A DNA stretch of 64,000 bases. Origin: Sphingobacterium sp. xlx-96. GTDB lineage: Bacteria; Bacteroidota; Bacteroidia; Sphingobacteriales; Sphingobacteriaceae. Below the pieces are notes generated by a model, which did not search any database, had not been told where the DNA came from, and saw only the letters and a list, made by a program, of their open reading frames with translations. Both the position numbers and the translations under genes were made by a program. The stretch is from positions 87,174 to 151,173 of the forward strand of contig NZ_WFKM01000015.1 in the NCBI RefSeq assembly GCF_011007365.1. The letters are read 5' to 3'. This document shows positions 17,895-26,841 of this stretch, piece after piece (positions within the stretch are counted from its first letter, which is position 1; the number at the start of each line of letters is the position of its first letter).

Positions 17895-20540
17895 ATGAAT
17901 ACTATATACAAAATAACATCATTAATTATATTTGTTTTCCTAGCGCAGGTTAGTATCGCGCAAATTGATAGCACGGCAATATTTGAAGTACCAGGAAACT
18001 GTGGTCTGTGTAAAAAAAGGATCGAAACTGCTGCAAAGATACAAGGTGTAGAATCTGCCGTTTGGGACCTAAAAACACATAAACTAACGACCAAATACAA
18101 CTCAAAACAAGTGAATCTCAAGCAGCTTCAACAAGCTATTGCCAACGCAGGTCACGATACACCTTTAATACAAACAACGGATGAGGTCTATGCCAAACTT
18201 CATGAATGTTGTCTCTACGAGCGACTAGGGGCTGTTAAAGAAGAAAAACATGACCATGATGATCATGCCGGACATAATCACGATGACCATGCTGAACACA
18301 GTCAGGACAATAAAAAAGGGGGGGCTAGAGCTGAACAAGAACACCATAACCACGATCATATTGTGACTGGTGTCGTGGTAAATGAAGATGTAAAAGCAGA
18401 AATGACTCCTATCGCAGGCGTTAATATTAAATGGTTAGAATATCCAGCAAAACAAACGACCAGTAATGAAAACGGCGTATTTAAAATTAAACACGAAAAA
18501 GGATATAAACATTTGATTTTCTCCCATTCAGGAATGACGCCTGACACCGTAGAAGTTAAGGATTTACATGAAGTTTTAATAATCCACTCAAAAGACAATG
18601 TACTGTCTGAAGTAATAGTATCTAGAAGCAGAAAATCAACATACATCGACAGATTAAAGCCTAATCGAATGGAAGTATTGACAACAAAGGAGTTGTTCAA
18701 AGCCGCTTGTTGTGATCTTAGCGAGAGTTTTTCGACGAATGTTTCTGTAGACGTAGTGAGTAACGATGCTGTAACGGGTAGTAAACAGATTCAGATGCTA
18801 GGTCTTAGCGGTATCTATACACAACTTACAGTTGAAGGCTTACCAGGACCTCGTGGTTTTGCTACCCCTTTAGGACTCAATAGTATCGCTGGTACATGGA
18901 TCAATTCGATCGAAATCTCTAAAGGGATCGGATCGGTAGTAAATGGTTTTGAAAATATGGCCGGACAAATCAACGTAGAATTGAAAAAACCACACGATTC
19001 GGACAAATTATTTTTCAATGCCTATGCTAATAATATTGGGCGGACGGATGTAAACTTAAACTTGGCTCAAAAACTCAACGACAAATGGTCTGTCGGATTC
19101 TTATTACACGACAACTTCATGTACAACAAGAACATGAACTATAGCGACAATGGCTTTAGAGATGTACCTATAGGAAACCTATTCTCGGGAATTAATAGAT
19201 GGCATTACGAAGATGGCAAGGGTGTAATTGCGCAGTTCGGTGTTAAATATCTAAAAGATGACCGCACGGGAGGACAAACCGATTTTGATAAGTCTACCGA
19301 CAAAGGAACAACTAACCGCTATGGCCTAGGCTTTGACAACCAGCGTATTGAAGGCTTTGCTAAAATTGGGTATGTGTTCCCTGAAAATAGATTAAGAAGC
19401 GTGGGGTTACAGTTGTCAGGATCAAACTATAAACAGGACAGCTACTTCGGACTTACCAATTATCTAAGTGAACAAAACAGTGGATATGCTAATCTTATTT
19501 TTCAAGATGTTATTGGTTCGGTAGCTCATAAATATAAAATTGGTGCATCGGTATCGTATGACGATTACAACGAAACGGTGAATACCTTTAATTTTAAAAG
19601 AAAAGAGGCTGTCACGGGAGCATTCGCGGAATATACATACAGTCCTGCTGAAAATTTTGACGCTGTATTGGGATTACGTCAGGATTACAACTCCTTATAC
19701 GGCTGGTTTACTACGCCAAGAGCCGTTTTACGGTATGCTCCTACATCGACAACTACACTTCGTCTTAGTTCTGGAAGAGGTCAGCGCACTGCAAATATTT
19801 TCGCAGAAAACATGAGTATCTTTGCCTCTAGCCGTACTATAGATTTTGCTTCTTTAGCGAATCAGAATAATGCTTATGGTTTGAAACCCGAAGTATCTTG
19901 GAATACTGGTTTGTCATTAGACCAAAACTTTCAATTATTTGGAAGGGAAGCTGGTTTTTCGATGGAATTGTTTCATAACAACTTTCAAGACCAAGTTGTT
20001 ATCGACTTCGAGGATGCAAGAACAGTTTCTTTCTATAACTTGGATGGAAAATCTTTCTCAAACAGCCTACAAACAGAACTACGCTTTATGCCGGCTCAGC
20101 ACTTTGAGGCACGCTTTGCATACCGTCTATTAGACGTGCAGACAGACTATAAAAATGGGCGCTTACAAAAACCATTGACAGCAAAACACAGAGGTTTTAT
20201 GAACCTAGCCTATAACCTACACAGTGGGTGGTCATTTGACTATACATTAAATGTTATGGGAGAAAAAAGAATGCCGTCGACAGCTGCTAATCCTGTAGAA
20301 TTCCAGTTGTCATCACATTCGAAAGGTTATGTAACGATGAATGCCCAAGTCAGCAAAACTTTAGGTAGAAACAAAAATTTTGATATCTATATCGGAGGAG
20401 AGAATCTTGGCAACTATTACCAAAAGGATCCAATACTTGGTTTTGATCAACCATTTGGACAGTACTTTGACACCAACCTATTATGGGGGCCTCTTACAGG
20501 TAGAATGTTCTACTCGGGAGTAAGATACCATATCAAATAA
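17895..20540 (+). CDS. TonB-dependent receptor with N-terminal HMA domain, probable copper receptor
   Basis: The ATG at 17895 gives 881 residues with a signal peptide (MNTIYKITSLIIFVFLAQVSIAQ pattern); an earlier in-frame ATG at 17808 would bury the signal. The order is a heavy-metal-associated domain (about 25-100) with GNCGLCKKRI, where CGLC is a CxxC pair; a His/Asp-rich stretch (about 120-155, repeats of HDDHA and HNHDH); a CarboxypepD_reg-like domain (about 155-235); a plug (about 260-370, LTVEGLPGPRGFATPLGLNSI); and a beta-barrel to the end. It would bind a thiophilic metal, most likely copper, outside or in the periplasm and take it or its complex across the outer membrane. It ends at a bidirectional terminator. 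Confidence 0.88.
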   Translation: MNTIYKITSLIIFVFLAQVSIAQIDSTAIFEVPGNCGLCKKRIETAAKIQGVESAVWDLKTHKLTTKYNSKQVNLKQLQQAIANAGHDTPLIQTTDEVYAKLHECCLYERLGAVKEEKHDHDDHAGHNHDDHAEHSQDNKKGGARAEQEHHNHDHIVTGVVVNEDVKAEMTPIAGVNIKWLEYPAKQTTSNENGVFKIKHEKGYKHLIFSHSGMTPDTVEVKDLHEVLIIHSKDNVLSEVIVSRSRKSTYIDRLKPNRMEVLTTKELFKAACCDLSESFSTNVSVDVVSNDAVTGSKQIQMLGLSGIYTQLTVEGLPGPRGFATPLGLNSIAGTWINSIEISKGIGSVVNGFENMAGQINVELKKPHDSDKLFFNAYANNIGRTDVNLNLAQKLNDKWSVGFLLHDNFMYNKNMNYSDNGFRDVPIGNLFSGINRWHYEDGKGVIAQFGVKYLKDDRTGGQTDFDKSTDKGTTNRYGLGFDNQRIEGFAKIGYVFPENRLRSVGLQLSGSNYKQDSYFGLTNYLSEQNSGYANLIFQDVIGSVAHKYKIGASVSYDDYNETVNTFNFKRKEAVTGAFAEYTYSPAENFDAVLGLRQDYNSLYGWFTTPRAVLRYAPTSTTTLRLSSGRGQRTANIFAENMSIFASSRTIDFASLANQNNAYGLKPEVSWNTGLSLDQNFQLFGREAGFSMELFHNNFQDQVVIDFEDARTVSFYNLDGKSFSNSLQTELRFMPAQHFEARFAYRLLDVQTDYKNGRLQKPLTAKHRGFMNLAYNLHSGWSFDYTLNVMGEKRMPSTAANPVEFQLSSHSKGYVTMNAQVSKTLGRNKNFDIYIGGENLGNYYQKDPILGFDQPFGQYFDTNLLWGPLTGRMFYSGVRYHIK

Positions 20541-20574
20541 AAAAAGGGCTGTTTTCAAAAACAGCCCTTTTTTT
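20541..20574. terminator. Bidirectional terminator, copper receptor / maf
   Basis: GGGCTGTTTT and AAAACAGCCC form a hairpin flanked by an A-run on the left and a T-run on the right, so it can serve both convergent genes. Confidence 0.85.
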
Positions 20575-21169
20575 ATTTGATAAACATCTGCTTGAGTTCT
20601 TTATAAAGATGACTCGTAGGTAGCCCTACGACATTTTCGAAAGACCCTTCGATTGAAACCACACCTATACGCCCTATCCATTCTTGAATACCATAAGATC
20701 CCGCCTTGTCATAAGGCTTATATTTATCCAGATAATAGTCTATCTCAGCGACCTCTAATGATCTAAAACGTACTACAGTCATACTGGTAAAGCTTTTTAC
20801 TTCGCCACGATAGGCTATTGCCACCCCTGTATAAACAATATGTGCACATCCGCTCAAAGCTAACAAAACTTCCCTTGCCTCAGCCGCATCCTTAGGTTTG
20901 CCAAGAACCCTATCCGCGTTGTCTACAACAACAGTATCTGCCGTAATAATAACATGATCATAAAATTCAGAATCGGAAAAAGCTTTAATCTTTTCTACCG
21001 CTATGTATTCGGCCGCATCTCTTGTCAGTACATGCGAGGGTACAACCTCCTCAATCTCGCGCACCAACACCTCAAAACTCAGATCCAAAGATGCCAAAAG
21101 CTCTTTTCTACGTGGTGATTGGGACCCCAATATAACCGGGATCCGATGCATAACTTCTGCTAACAACAT
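20573..21169 (-). CDS. maf: Maf-family nucleotide pyrophosphatase
   Basis: The 198-residue product carries the Maf signature LGSQSPRRKELL near residue 15, the ITADTVV segment with the catalytic Asp and GKPKDAAEA. The family hydrolyses dTTP, UTP or modified nucleotides in the cytoplasm and has been linked to septum formation. It starts one base after the kdsC stop codon (TGATATG), so the two are in one operon with kdsC first. A second in-frame ATG six codons in is a possible alternative start. Confidence 0.95.
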   Translation of the reverse strand: MLLAEVMHRIPVILGSQSPRRKELLASLDLSFEVLVREIEEVVPSHVLTRDAAEYIAVEKIKAFSDSEFYDHVIITADTVVVDNADRVLGKPKDAAEAREVLLALSGCAHIVYTGVAIAYRGEVKSFTSMTVVRFRSLEVAEIDYYLDKYKPYDKAGSYGIQEWIGRIGVVSIEGSFENVVGLPTSHLYKELKQMFIK

Positions 21170-21170
21170 A

Positions 21171-21689
21171 TCAAATACTTTTTATAAAAACATCGGAATG
21201 CCATTTATCCTGAAGTCGCAAAATCTTTTCGATGATCTCTCGGACAACACCTTCTCCCCCTTTTTTGGAAGAGACGTAGTGGCTGAGTTTTTTAATATCT
21301 TCAACAGCATCCGCTGGTGCAATGGCTGCACTAACCTGCTGCATACACGTATAATCAGGCATATCGTCGCCAATAAACGCAATCTCAGTAAAACTCAACC
21401 CATAGTGGATGGCGAGATCCTGCAAAAGCCCTAATTTGTCCGAAACCCCTAAATGTATCTCCGATACCCGAAGGCCTTCCAAGCGGCTCAAAACCCCCTG
21501 AGAACGTCCCCCTGTAATTACAAAAATCAATAAACCTTGTTGGGTAGCATATTGAATTGCGTAACCGTCTTTCACATTAAATGTACGTAGCTGATCGCCA
21601 CTTTCCGTCACTAAAATCTCGCCATTTGTCAAGACACCATCGACATCCAAAACGACACATTTTATATTTTTCAGCGTTGAATAAATCAT
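21171..21689 (-). CDS. kdsC: 3-deoxy-D-manno-octulosonate 8-phosphate phosphatase (HAD family)
   Basis: The 172-residue protein has the HAD nucleophile motif LDVDGVLTNGE near residue 14, the threonine motif VITGGRSQG and the metal motif FIGDDMPDY. Its length fits KdsC, which makes Kdo for lipopolysaccharide. I start it at the ATG at 21689; a GTG at 21698 is in frame but overlaps a -7 promoter element (reverse TACCTTTG, 21705-21698), so the mRNA would have almost no leader. maf follows directly. Confidence 0.93.
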   Translation of the reverse strand: MIYSTLKNIKCVVLDVDGVLTNGEILVTESGDQLRTFNVKDGYAIQYATQQGLLIFVITGGRSQGVLSRLEGLRVSEIHLGVSDKLGLLQDLAIHYGLSFTEIAFIGDDMPDYTCMQQVSAAIAPADAVEDIKKLSHYVSSKKGGEGVVREIIEKILRLQDKWHSDVFIKSI

Positions 21690-21697
21690 AATAGACA

Positions 21698-21705
21698 CAA
21701 AGGTA
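21698..21705 (-). promoter_or_regulatory. -7 element of the kdsC-maf operon
   Basis: Read leftward the bases give TACCTTTG, a full match to TAnnTTTG, ending 8 bases before the ATG at 21689. Confidence 0.5.
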
Positions 21706-21799
21706 AAGATTAAATCATATATGCTAAATCGTTTATTTACTCATAATAGCCACAGATTTATCAATATAAACCATAAACATCAAAAATTTGTCACAAAGT

Positions 21800-21821
21800 A
21801 GTTGTTTTCACAACTTTTTTT
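21800..21821 (+). terminator. Rightward hairpin with T-run
   Basis: AGTTGT (21800-21805), loop TTTC, ACAACT (21810-21815), followed by a run of seven T. It is a plausible intrinsic terminator for rightward transcription, though no rightward gene precedes it; it may insulate the unit that begins at 21832. Confidence 0.5.
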
Positions 21822-21831
21822 ATCAAAGGTA

Positions 21832-21862
21832 TTGACTCCTATCATTTCTTGACGTAACTTTG
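21832..21862 (+). promoter_or_regulatory. Strong Bacteroidota promoter, TTG-N20-TAACTTTG
   Basis: TTG at 21832-21834, exactly 20 bases, then TAACTTTG at 21855-21862. The same N20 spacing recurs at four other promoters in the window. Transcription would start near 21868 and run right into a terminator with no credible gene between. Confidence 0.7.
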
Positions 21863-21867
21863 TGTTA

Positions 21868-21975
21868 ACAATTCGGAAATATAATGAGTTGTTTATAAAA
21901 TAGTCTTTTCATAATTTAGGTTTATAATTGGTTAGTAGCAAACCTTGGCGCCCATCGTCAAGGTTTTGTTTTTTT
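21868..21975 (+). ncRNA. Candidate small RNA, about 108 nt
   Basis: A consensus promoter (21832-21862) and an intrinsic terminator (21941-21975) enclose about 108 bases with no credible coding frame; the longest start within is a 4-codon ATG frame near 21884. A frame that opens at a TTG in the terminator region would have to be read through the terminator, so I discount it. I do not recognise it as 6S, SRP, tmRNA or RNase P RNA. Neighbours are kdsC-maf leftward and floA leftward, so it is independent of both. The exact 5' end is inferred from promoter spacing. Confidence 0.5.
21941..21975 (+). terminator. Intrinsic terminator of the candidate small RNA
   Basis: AACCTTGGCG (21941-21950) and CGTCAAGGTT (21956-21965) form a 10-pair stem with one G-U pair and loop CCCAT, followed by a T-rich tail to 21975. 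Confidence 0.8.
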
Positions 21976-22136
21976 CAAAAACCAACATCACAACGAGCTA
22001 AAATAAACCTTTTCAGAAAGTTTTATTTCTCGGATTTGCAAGGTACCAAACAATTTCTAGGTAATCCAGAGACTGATTTATTCTATTGCAGTGACGACGT
22101 GGGTTGCTTTTGGAACACCTCCTTTCAGAAAAAACT

Positions 22137-22178
22137 GTCTTCATTCCGACTTCAAAAAATATGCACCGAAATGAAGAC
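22137..22178 (-). terminator. Probable floA terminator
   Basis: GTCTTCATT (22137-22145) and AATGAAGAC (22170-22178) pair perfectly. Read leftward the hairpin is followed by AGTTTTTTC, as expected for a terminator 21 bases past the floA stop. The loop is long (24 bases), so strength is uncertain. Confidence 0.5.
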
Positions 22179-22198
22179 AACTCTAAACAACACGAATC

Positions 22199-23182
22199 TT
22201 ACGATTTGCTTTTATCATTCCCCTTCGGGTTAGATATAGAAGAACGCATATCTGTATCAGCCTGAATATTCTGCATTTTGTAATAATCCATCACACCCAA
22301 ATTGCCGCTTCGGAAAGCTTCAGCCATCGCTAAGGGCACCTGAGCTTCGGCTTCAATAACCTTAGCCTTTGCTTCCTGCGCCTTGGCTCTCATTTCCTGC
22401 TCGCTTGCTACTGCCATAGCTCTACGCTCTTCAGCGCGCGCGTTAGCAACCTTAAGGTCAGCCTCCGCCTGATCAGTCTGTAGCTTTGCCCCTACATTTT
22501 CCCCGATATCAATATCAGCAATATCAATAGATAATATCTCGAATGCCGTCCCCGAATCCAATCCTTTGGACAATACAGTTTTCGATATACGATCTGGATT
22601 CTCTAGAACTTCCTTGTGATTGGCCGAAGAACCTATCGTAGTAACAATACCCTCGCCAACACGCGCAAGTATAGTCTCCTCTCCCGCGCCTCCAACTAAT
22701 TGATTAATGTTCGCTCGTACCGTAACACGCGCTTTGGCAATTAATTGAATACCGTCTTTTGCAACTGCTGCTACTGGAGGTGTATTTATAACCTGCGGAT
22801 TAACGGAAAGCTGAACAGCATCGAAAACATCACGTCCTGCCAAATCAATAGCGGTCGCTAACTTAAAATCCAAAGGAATATTAGCCTTATCAGCCGAAAT
22901 TAGAGCCTTTATTACTTTATTAACATTTCCTCCAGCAAGATAGTGCGTCTCTATATCGTTGGTACTGATACGTAATCCGGCTTTTGTTGATGTAATCATT
23001 GCATTGGTAACTAATGCCGGCGACACCTTACGTAAACGCATTAAGACCAGGTTCAAAAGACTAATCCGTACATTGGACAATTGTGCTGTAAACCATAGAT
23101 TAACAGGCAATAAATAAAACAGAAAAAATAGGGCTATAACAGCACCGATGATGGTTAAAATTAAAGATACGTCAGGATTCAT
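22199..23182 (-). CDS. floA: Flotillin-like protein FloA
   Basis: The 327-residue product starts with a hydrophobic membrane-inserted segment (about 5-28) followed by the FloA-type core (VRISLLNLVLMRLRKVSP, HYLAGGNVNKVIKALISADKA), then an Ala/Glu-rich helical region (EERRAMAVASEQEMRAKAQ) and a short charged tail. The length fits FloA/UPF0365 proteins. Such proteins assemble in membrane microdomains. It is a single gene with about 490 bases to the next gene on the left. Confidence 0.93.
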   Translation of the reverse strand: MNPDVSLILTIIGAVIALFFLFYLLPVNLWFTAQLSNVRISLLNLVLMRLRKVSPALVTNAMITSTKAGLRISTNDIETHYLAGGNVNKVIKALISADKANIPLDFKLATAIDLAGRDVFDAVQLSVNPQVINTPPVAAVAKDGIQLIAKARVTVRANINQLVGGAGEETILARVGEGIVTTIGSSANHKEVLENPDRISKTVLSKGLDSGTAFEILSIDIADIDIGENVGAKLQTDQAEADLKVANARAEERRAMAVASEQEMRAKAQEAKAKVIEAEAQVPLAMAEAFRSGNLGVMDYYKMQNIQADTDMRSSISNPKGNDKSKS

Positions 23183-23368
23183 ATGTAAATAATTTGTTTT
23201 TTAGAGTCTTATGTAATATTCATGGGTGTTTGTCCGGTTTCTACGACATGGATATTTCATATATTGAAAATAAAATAGCTTTTTAAAGATATTAATTTAT
23301 TTTAGTTTTTCGTGCATTATTATGCTTTATATTATTAACAATACGTATAAAGAAATTAAACTATTATA

Positions 23369-23376
23369 TACCTTTG
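23369..23376 (+). promoter_or_regulatory. -7 element before the hybrid kinase gene
   Basis: TACCTTTG matches TAnnTTTG, 21 bases before the ATG at 23398. Its last three bases form the in-frame TTG that would otherwise be taken as the start. Confidence 0.5.
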
Positions 23377-23397
23377 TATACGTCTATCCTAATCCTA

Positions 23398-26300
23398 ATG
23401 GATCAAAAAAACAGTCTAGATACCATAAACATGAATAAACGAAACAAATTAAAAACCCAGGTTTTTATAAGCATTGGCATCGCTACCAGTATTATCCTGT
23501 TGTCAATCATACATTTATTTAGTCAGTTTTCTAACTTCATGTTTAGAAACGACGAAATAATAACAAACTCGCAAGAACAATTACAGTTAGCTACAAGTGT
23601 TAACAAAGAATTTTATAACTTAACTAGAGCAAGGATAGATTTCATAAAGGGAATCAACGGCGCTGAAGTCGAAATCTCTAAAAATATCGACAACTTAGAA
23701 GAGCAAGTCGCAAATGTAAAGATGCTAAGCTCTCAGAACAACGAAAACGCAAAACACCTCATTGACCGTATTGAGACCGTATTAAACACATTGTCATCAC
23801 CTGATAAAGGACTAACCAAGGATGAGACGATCAATTATTGGCTCAAAGAGGAGAAAAAAAACTTGGAAGCGACCAACATATTTATAGAATCTGTTATTGC
23901 TAATCGAGCAATAGAGATGGTAAAAAACGAAAAAGACATCAACGATGTTGAAAACATTACGATAGGCCTGATTATCATCAGCTTACTAATGATTGCCTAT
24001 TCCTTCTATAAAATATTCCAGATCCTCATGCAACTCCGCAAATCCAGCAACGAACTGAAGAGTGTAAACAAAGAGTTTGAGGAGGCTCGAATACAAATTG
24101 AAGAGACAAACTGGGTCCTGGAAAAAAGTGCTTATCTCGCAGACAGAATAAGTGGTATTGATGACAGCTATAAAATAAGCCAGATCGTCGTCAAATTACT
24201 CAACGAACACCTTTCAATACAGGCGATTGCAATATATATAAGAAAATTGGACTCTTACCAATTCGAAAGAACTGCAGCTTTAGGTCTAAAAAACACACTA
24301 AATCTTGAAAATTTTGTAAGTGGAGAAGGTTTCTTAGGCAAAATCGCAGAAGATAAAAGCTTTGTCATACAAAAAATAGAAGACACGAATCATTTAAATA
24401 CAAATACGGCTACACTCCATCAATTACCAGCTACTGTATTCATTTCGCCATTGATACATGAGGACCATTGCCTCGGCATCATTGAAATAGCATCATTATG
24501 CCCCCCTGAAAAACAAAAAAAATATAAAGATTTCTTGACACGAATCAGTAAATTGATCGCTACCCGTATCAAATTTGGACAGAGCCATCTATTGGTCGAA
24601 CAATTGCTGGAAGAAACGCAAAGACAGACAGAGGAGCTAGAGGCACAGCAGGAAGAACTACGAATCACCAACGAGGAATTAATACATAAAACACACCTTT
24701 TGGAATCCTCTGAAGAAGAGCTTCGTGTACAACAAGAAGAACTCACTCAAACCAATCTGGAACTCAATCAAAAAGCTGCCGAAGTCGAAAAAAGAAATAC
24801 AGACTTAAACAACGCCCACAGAGTCGTGGAGCAAAAAATAGCAGAAGTGCAGCAAGCCAGCAAATATAAGTCTGAATTTATGGCCAATATGAGCCACGAA
24901 CTACGGACTCCACTCAACAGCATTCTGATATTGGCAAAGCTATTGCAGGATAACAAATTAAAAAACTTAAACACAGAGCAGGTAAAATACGCCAGTGTAA
25001 TACATGGGGCGGGCACAGACCTCCTTGAATTGATCAACGAACTTTTGGATCTAGCTAAGATAGAATCAGGAAAAATAGACTTAAACATTGAAAAAATATA
25101 TTCCAAAGATTTTGCGAGCAACACCGAAGAACTCTTTAAAGCAGTAGCGAAAGATAAAGGTATAACATTTACAACAAAAATAGCCGACGATGTACCTAGA
25201 CACTTTTTATGTGACGAGTATCGCTTACAACAGGTTATCAAAAATTTTCTTTCAAACGCATTTAAATTCACGCCCTTTAACGGTACGGTAGAGTTTAGCA
25301 TAAAAATGCAAGCCAACAATCTATGCTTTGAGGTCAAGGACTCTGGGAAAGGTATTTCATCTGAAAAGCAAGAACTCATCTTCGAAGCCTTTAGACAAGA
25401 AGATGGCTCCACAAGCCGTAAATATGGTGGGACTGGACTAGGTCTATCCATTAGTCGTGAAATAGCATCCCTACTCGGAGGTAGGATTACGCTGGAAAGC
25501 CGGATCGGAGCAGGAAGTACTTTCTCCCTGATCATCCCTTATACGCCGTCTGAAACTATATCTGAAACTATAGTTATACCAAAAACACAACTGCCCATAG
25601 AGAAAAAAGAAATACAAACTAGCTCGGTAATGCCAATTATCGAAAGTAAACCATTGGATATAGGAAAAGAAAGGTCAATTCTGATTATAGAGGATGACAT
25701 CAATTTTGCTGATATCTTAAAGGGCTTCGCCGAAGAGTACGGATTTGTGGTCAGTCTTGCACATGATGGGGCCAAAGGAATAGAGGTAGCACAACAAACC
25801 GTTCCTGACGCCATCATCCTTGACGTTATGCTTCCTATAGCTGATGGCTGGGAAGTATTAAGACTTCTCAAAGAAAACCCTGTGACCAAACACATTCCTG
25901 TACACATGATGTCTGCAGCGACTTTCAATAAAAAAGATTTCTTAGAAAAAGGTGCTATAGGATTTATGCACAAGCCAGTGACAGCAGATACGATCCAGCA
26001 TACTTTTGAAACCATCAATCTTAACCTAAGTCAGGCCGTCAAAAAAATCTTATTGATCGAGGATCAGGAGCTTCAGAGTGATTTTATCAAGGATTCATTT
26101 GCTGACCATAGCATCAACGTCATTCAGGCGTTTTCATTAGCTGCAGCATGGGACAAACTCTCTGAAGAAACGAATATTGACTGTATTATTCTTGACATGC
26201 AACTTCCGGATGGGAATGGTCTAAATCTGATTGAAAAAATAAAAAAAACACCCCGTTTAGTAAATATTCCAATCATCATCAATACAGCCTATGAGCTACC

Positions 26301-26841
26301 TAAAGAGCAATATGATCAGATCATCGCAGATGCAAGAGCAACGATTCTAAAATCAGACAAATCAAGCGACCGATTAATAGATGAAGTGAATCTTTTTCTA
26401 AACAAGATCAATGATTCCTCCTATCAACCCATCAAGAATATGGGGAATATCCAACAAACAACCAATTTAAAAGGAAAGCGGGTTCTTGTCGCCGATGACG
26501 ACATGCGCAATGTATTTGCCTTAACTACGTCATTGCAAAGTTTTGAGATGGATATTGAGATTGCCAATAATGGCAAAGAGGCTGTACAGATCATGAGTAA
26601 TCCAGACAATAATGTCGACATTATTCTGATGGATATTATGATGCCTGAAATGGACGGCTACGAAGCCATCAGAATAATACGTGAGGACCTAAAATATAAA
26701 AATGTACCAATTCTAGCCGTCACGGCCAAGGCAATGAAAGGCGATCGGGAGAAATCTATACAAATAGGAGCTAATGATTATGTCAGCAAGCCTATCGATA
26801 TAGACAAGTTAACATCATTAATGCAGGTATGGTTAGGGTAG
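23398..26841 (+). CDS. Hybrid sensor histidine kinase with GAF and three receiver domains
   Basis: The ATG at 23398 gives 1147 residues; a further ATG at 23431 is possible. Two membrane spans (about 20-40 and 180-200) enclose an extracytoplasmic helical sensor. A GAF domain follows (about 235-385), then a long coiled coil (about 390-490) with repeated EEL units (QQEELRITNEEL, QQEELTQTNLEL). HisKA has the phospho-accepting His in MSHELRTPLNS, and HATPase_c has GTGLGLSIS. Three receivers follow, with phospho-Asp regions ILDVMLP, ILDMQLPDGNG and LMDIMMPEMDG. cheR begins inside its last codons (13-base overlap), so they are coupled. The organisation suggests the head of a multi-step phosphorelay. 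Confidence 0.93.
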   Translation: MDQKNSLDTINMNKRNKLKTQVFISIGIATSIILLSIIHLFSQFSNFMFRNDEIITNSQEQLQLATSVNKEFYNLTRARIDFIKGINGAEVEISKNIDNLEEQVANVKMLSSQNNENAKHLIDRIETVLNTLSSPDKGLTKDETINYWLKEEKKNLEATNIFIESVIANRAIEMVKNEKDINDVENITIGLIIISLLMIAYSFYKIFQILMQLRKSSNELKSVNKEFEEARIQIEETNWVLEKSAYLADRISGIDDSYKISQIVVKLLNEHLSIQAIAIYIRKLDSYQFERTAALGLKNTLNLENFVSGEGFLGKIAEDKSFVIQKIEDTNHLNTNTATLHQLPATVFISPLIHEDHCLGIIEIASLCPPEKQKKYKDFLTRISKLIATRIKFGQSHLLVEQLLEETQRQTEELEAQQEELRITNEELIHKTHLLESSEEELRVQQEELTQTNLELNQKAAEVEKRNTDLNNAHRVVEQKIAEVQQASKYKSEFMANMSHELRTPLNSILILAKLLQDNKLKNLNTEQVKYASVIHGAGTDLLELINELLDLAKIESGKIDLNIEKIYSKDFASNTEELFKAVAKDKGITFTTKIADDVPRHFLCDEYRLQQVIKNFLSNAFKFTPFNGTVEFSIKMQANNLCFEVKDSGKGISSEKQELIFEAFRQEDGSTSRKYGGTGLGLSISREIASLLGGRITLESRIGAGSTFSLIIPYTPSETISETIVIPKTQLPIEKKEIQTSSVMPIIESKPLDIGKERSILIIEDDINFADILKGFAEEYGFVVSLAHDGAKGIEVAQQTVPDAIILDVMLPIADGWEVLRLLKENPVTKHIPVHMMSAATFNKKDFLEKGAIGFMHKPVTADTIQHTFETINLNLSQAVKKILLIEDQELQSDFIKDSFADHSINVIQAFSLAAAWDKLSEETNIDCIILDMQLPDGNGLNLIEKIKKTPRLVNIPIIINTAYELPKEQYDQIIADARATILKSDKSSDRLIDEVNLFLNKINDSSYQPIKNMGNIQQTTNLKGKRVLVADDDMRNVFALTTSLQSFEMDIEIANNGKEAVQIMSNPDNNVDIILMDIMMPEMDGYEAIRIIREDLKYKNVPILAVTAKAMKGDREKSIQIGANDYVSKPIDIDKLTSLMQVWLG

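Noticed and set aside
21928..22233. 101-codon frame rightward between kdsC and floA
   Set aside because: It begins with TTG just before an intrinsic terminator, would have to be read through it, and its end overlaps floA antisense. Its composition is not protein-like.
23374..23397. TTG start for the hybrid kinase
   Set aside because: The TTG is the end of a TAnnTTTG promoter element and the ATG at 23398 follows at a fitting distance.
24768..25535. 255-codon frame opposite the hybrid kinase
   Set aside because: It mirrors the conserved HisKA/HATPase coding region; Ser/Leu-rich antisense composition is typical of shadows.
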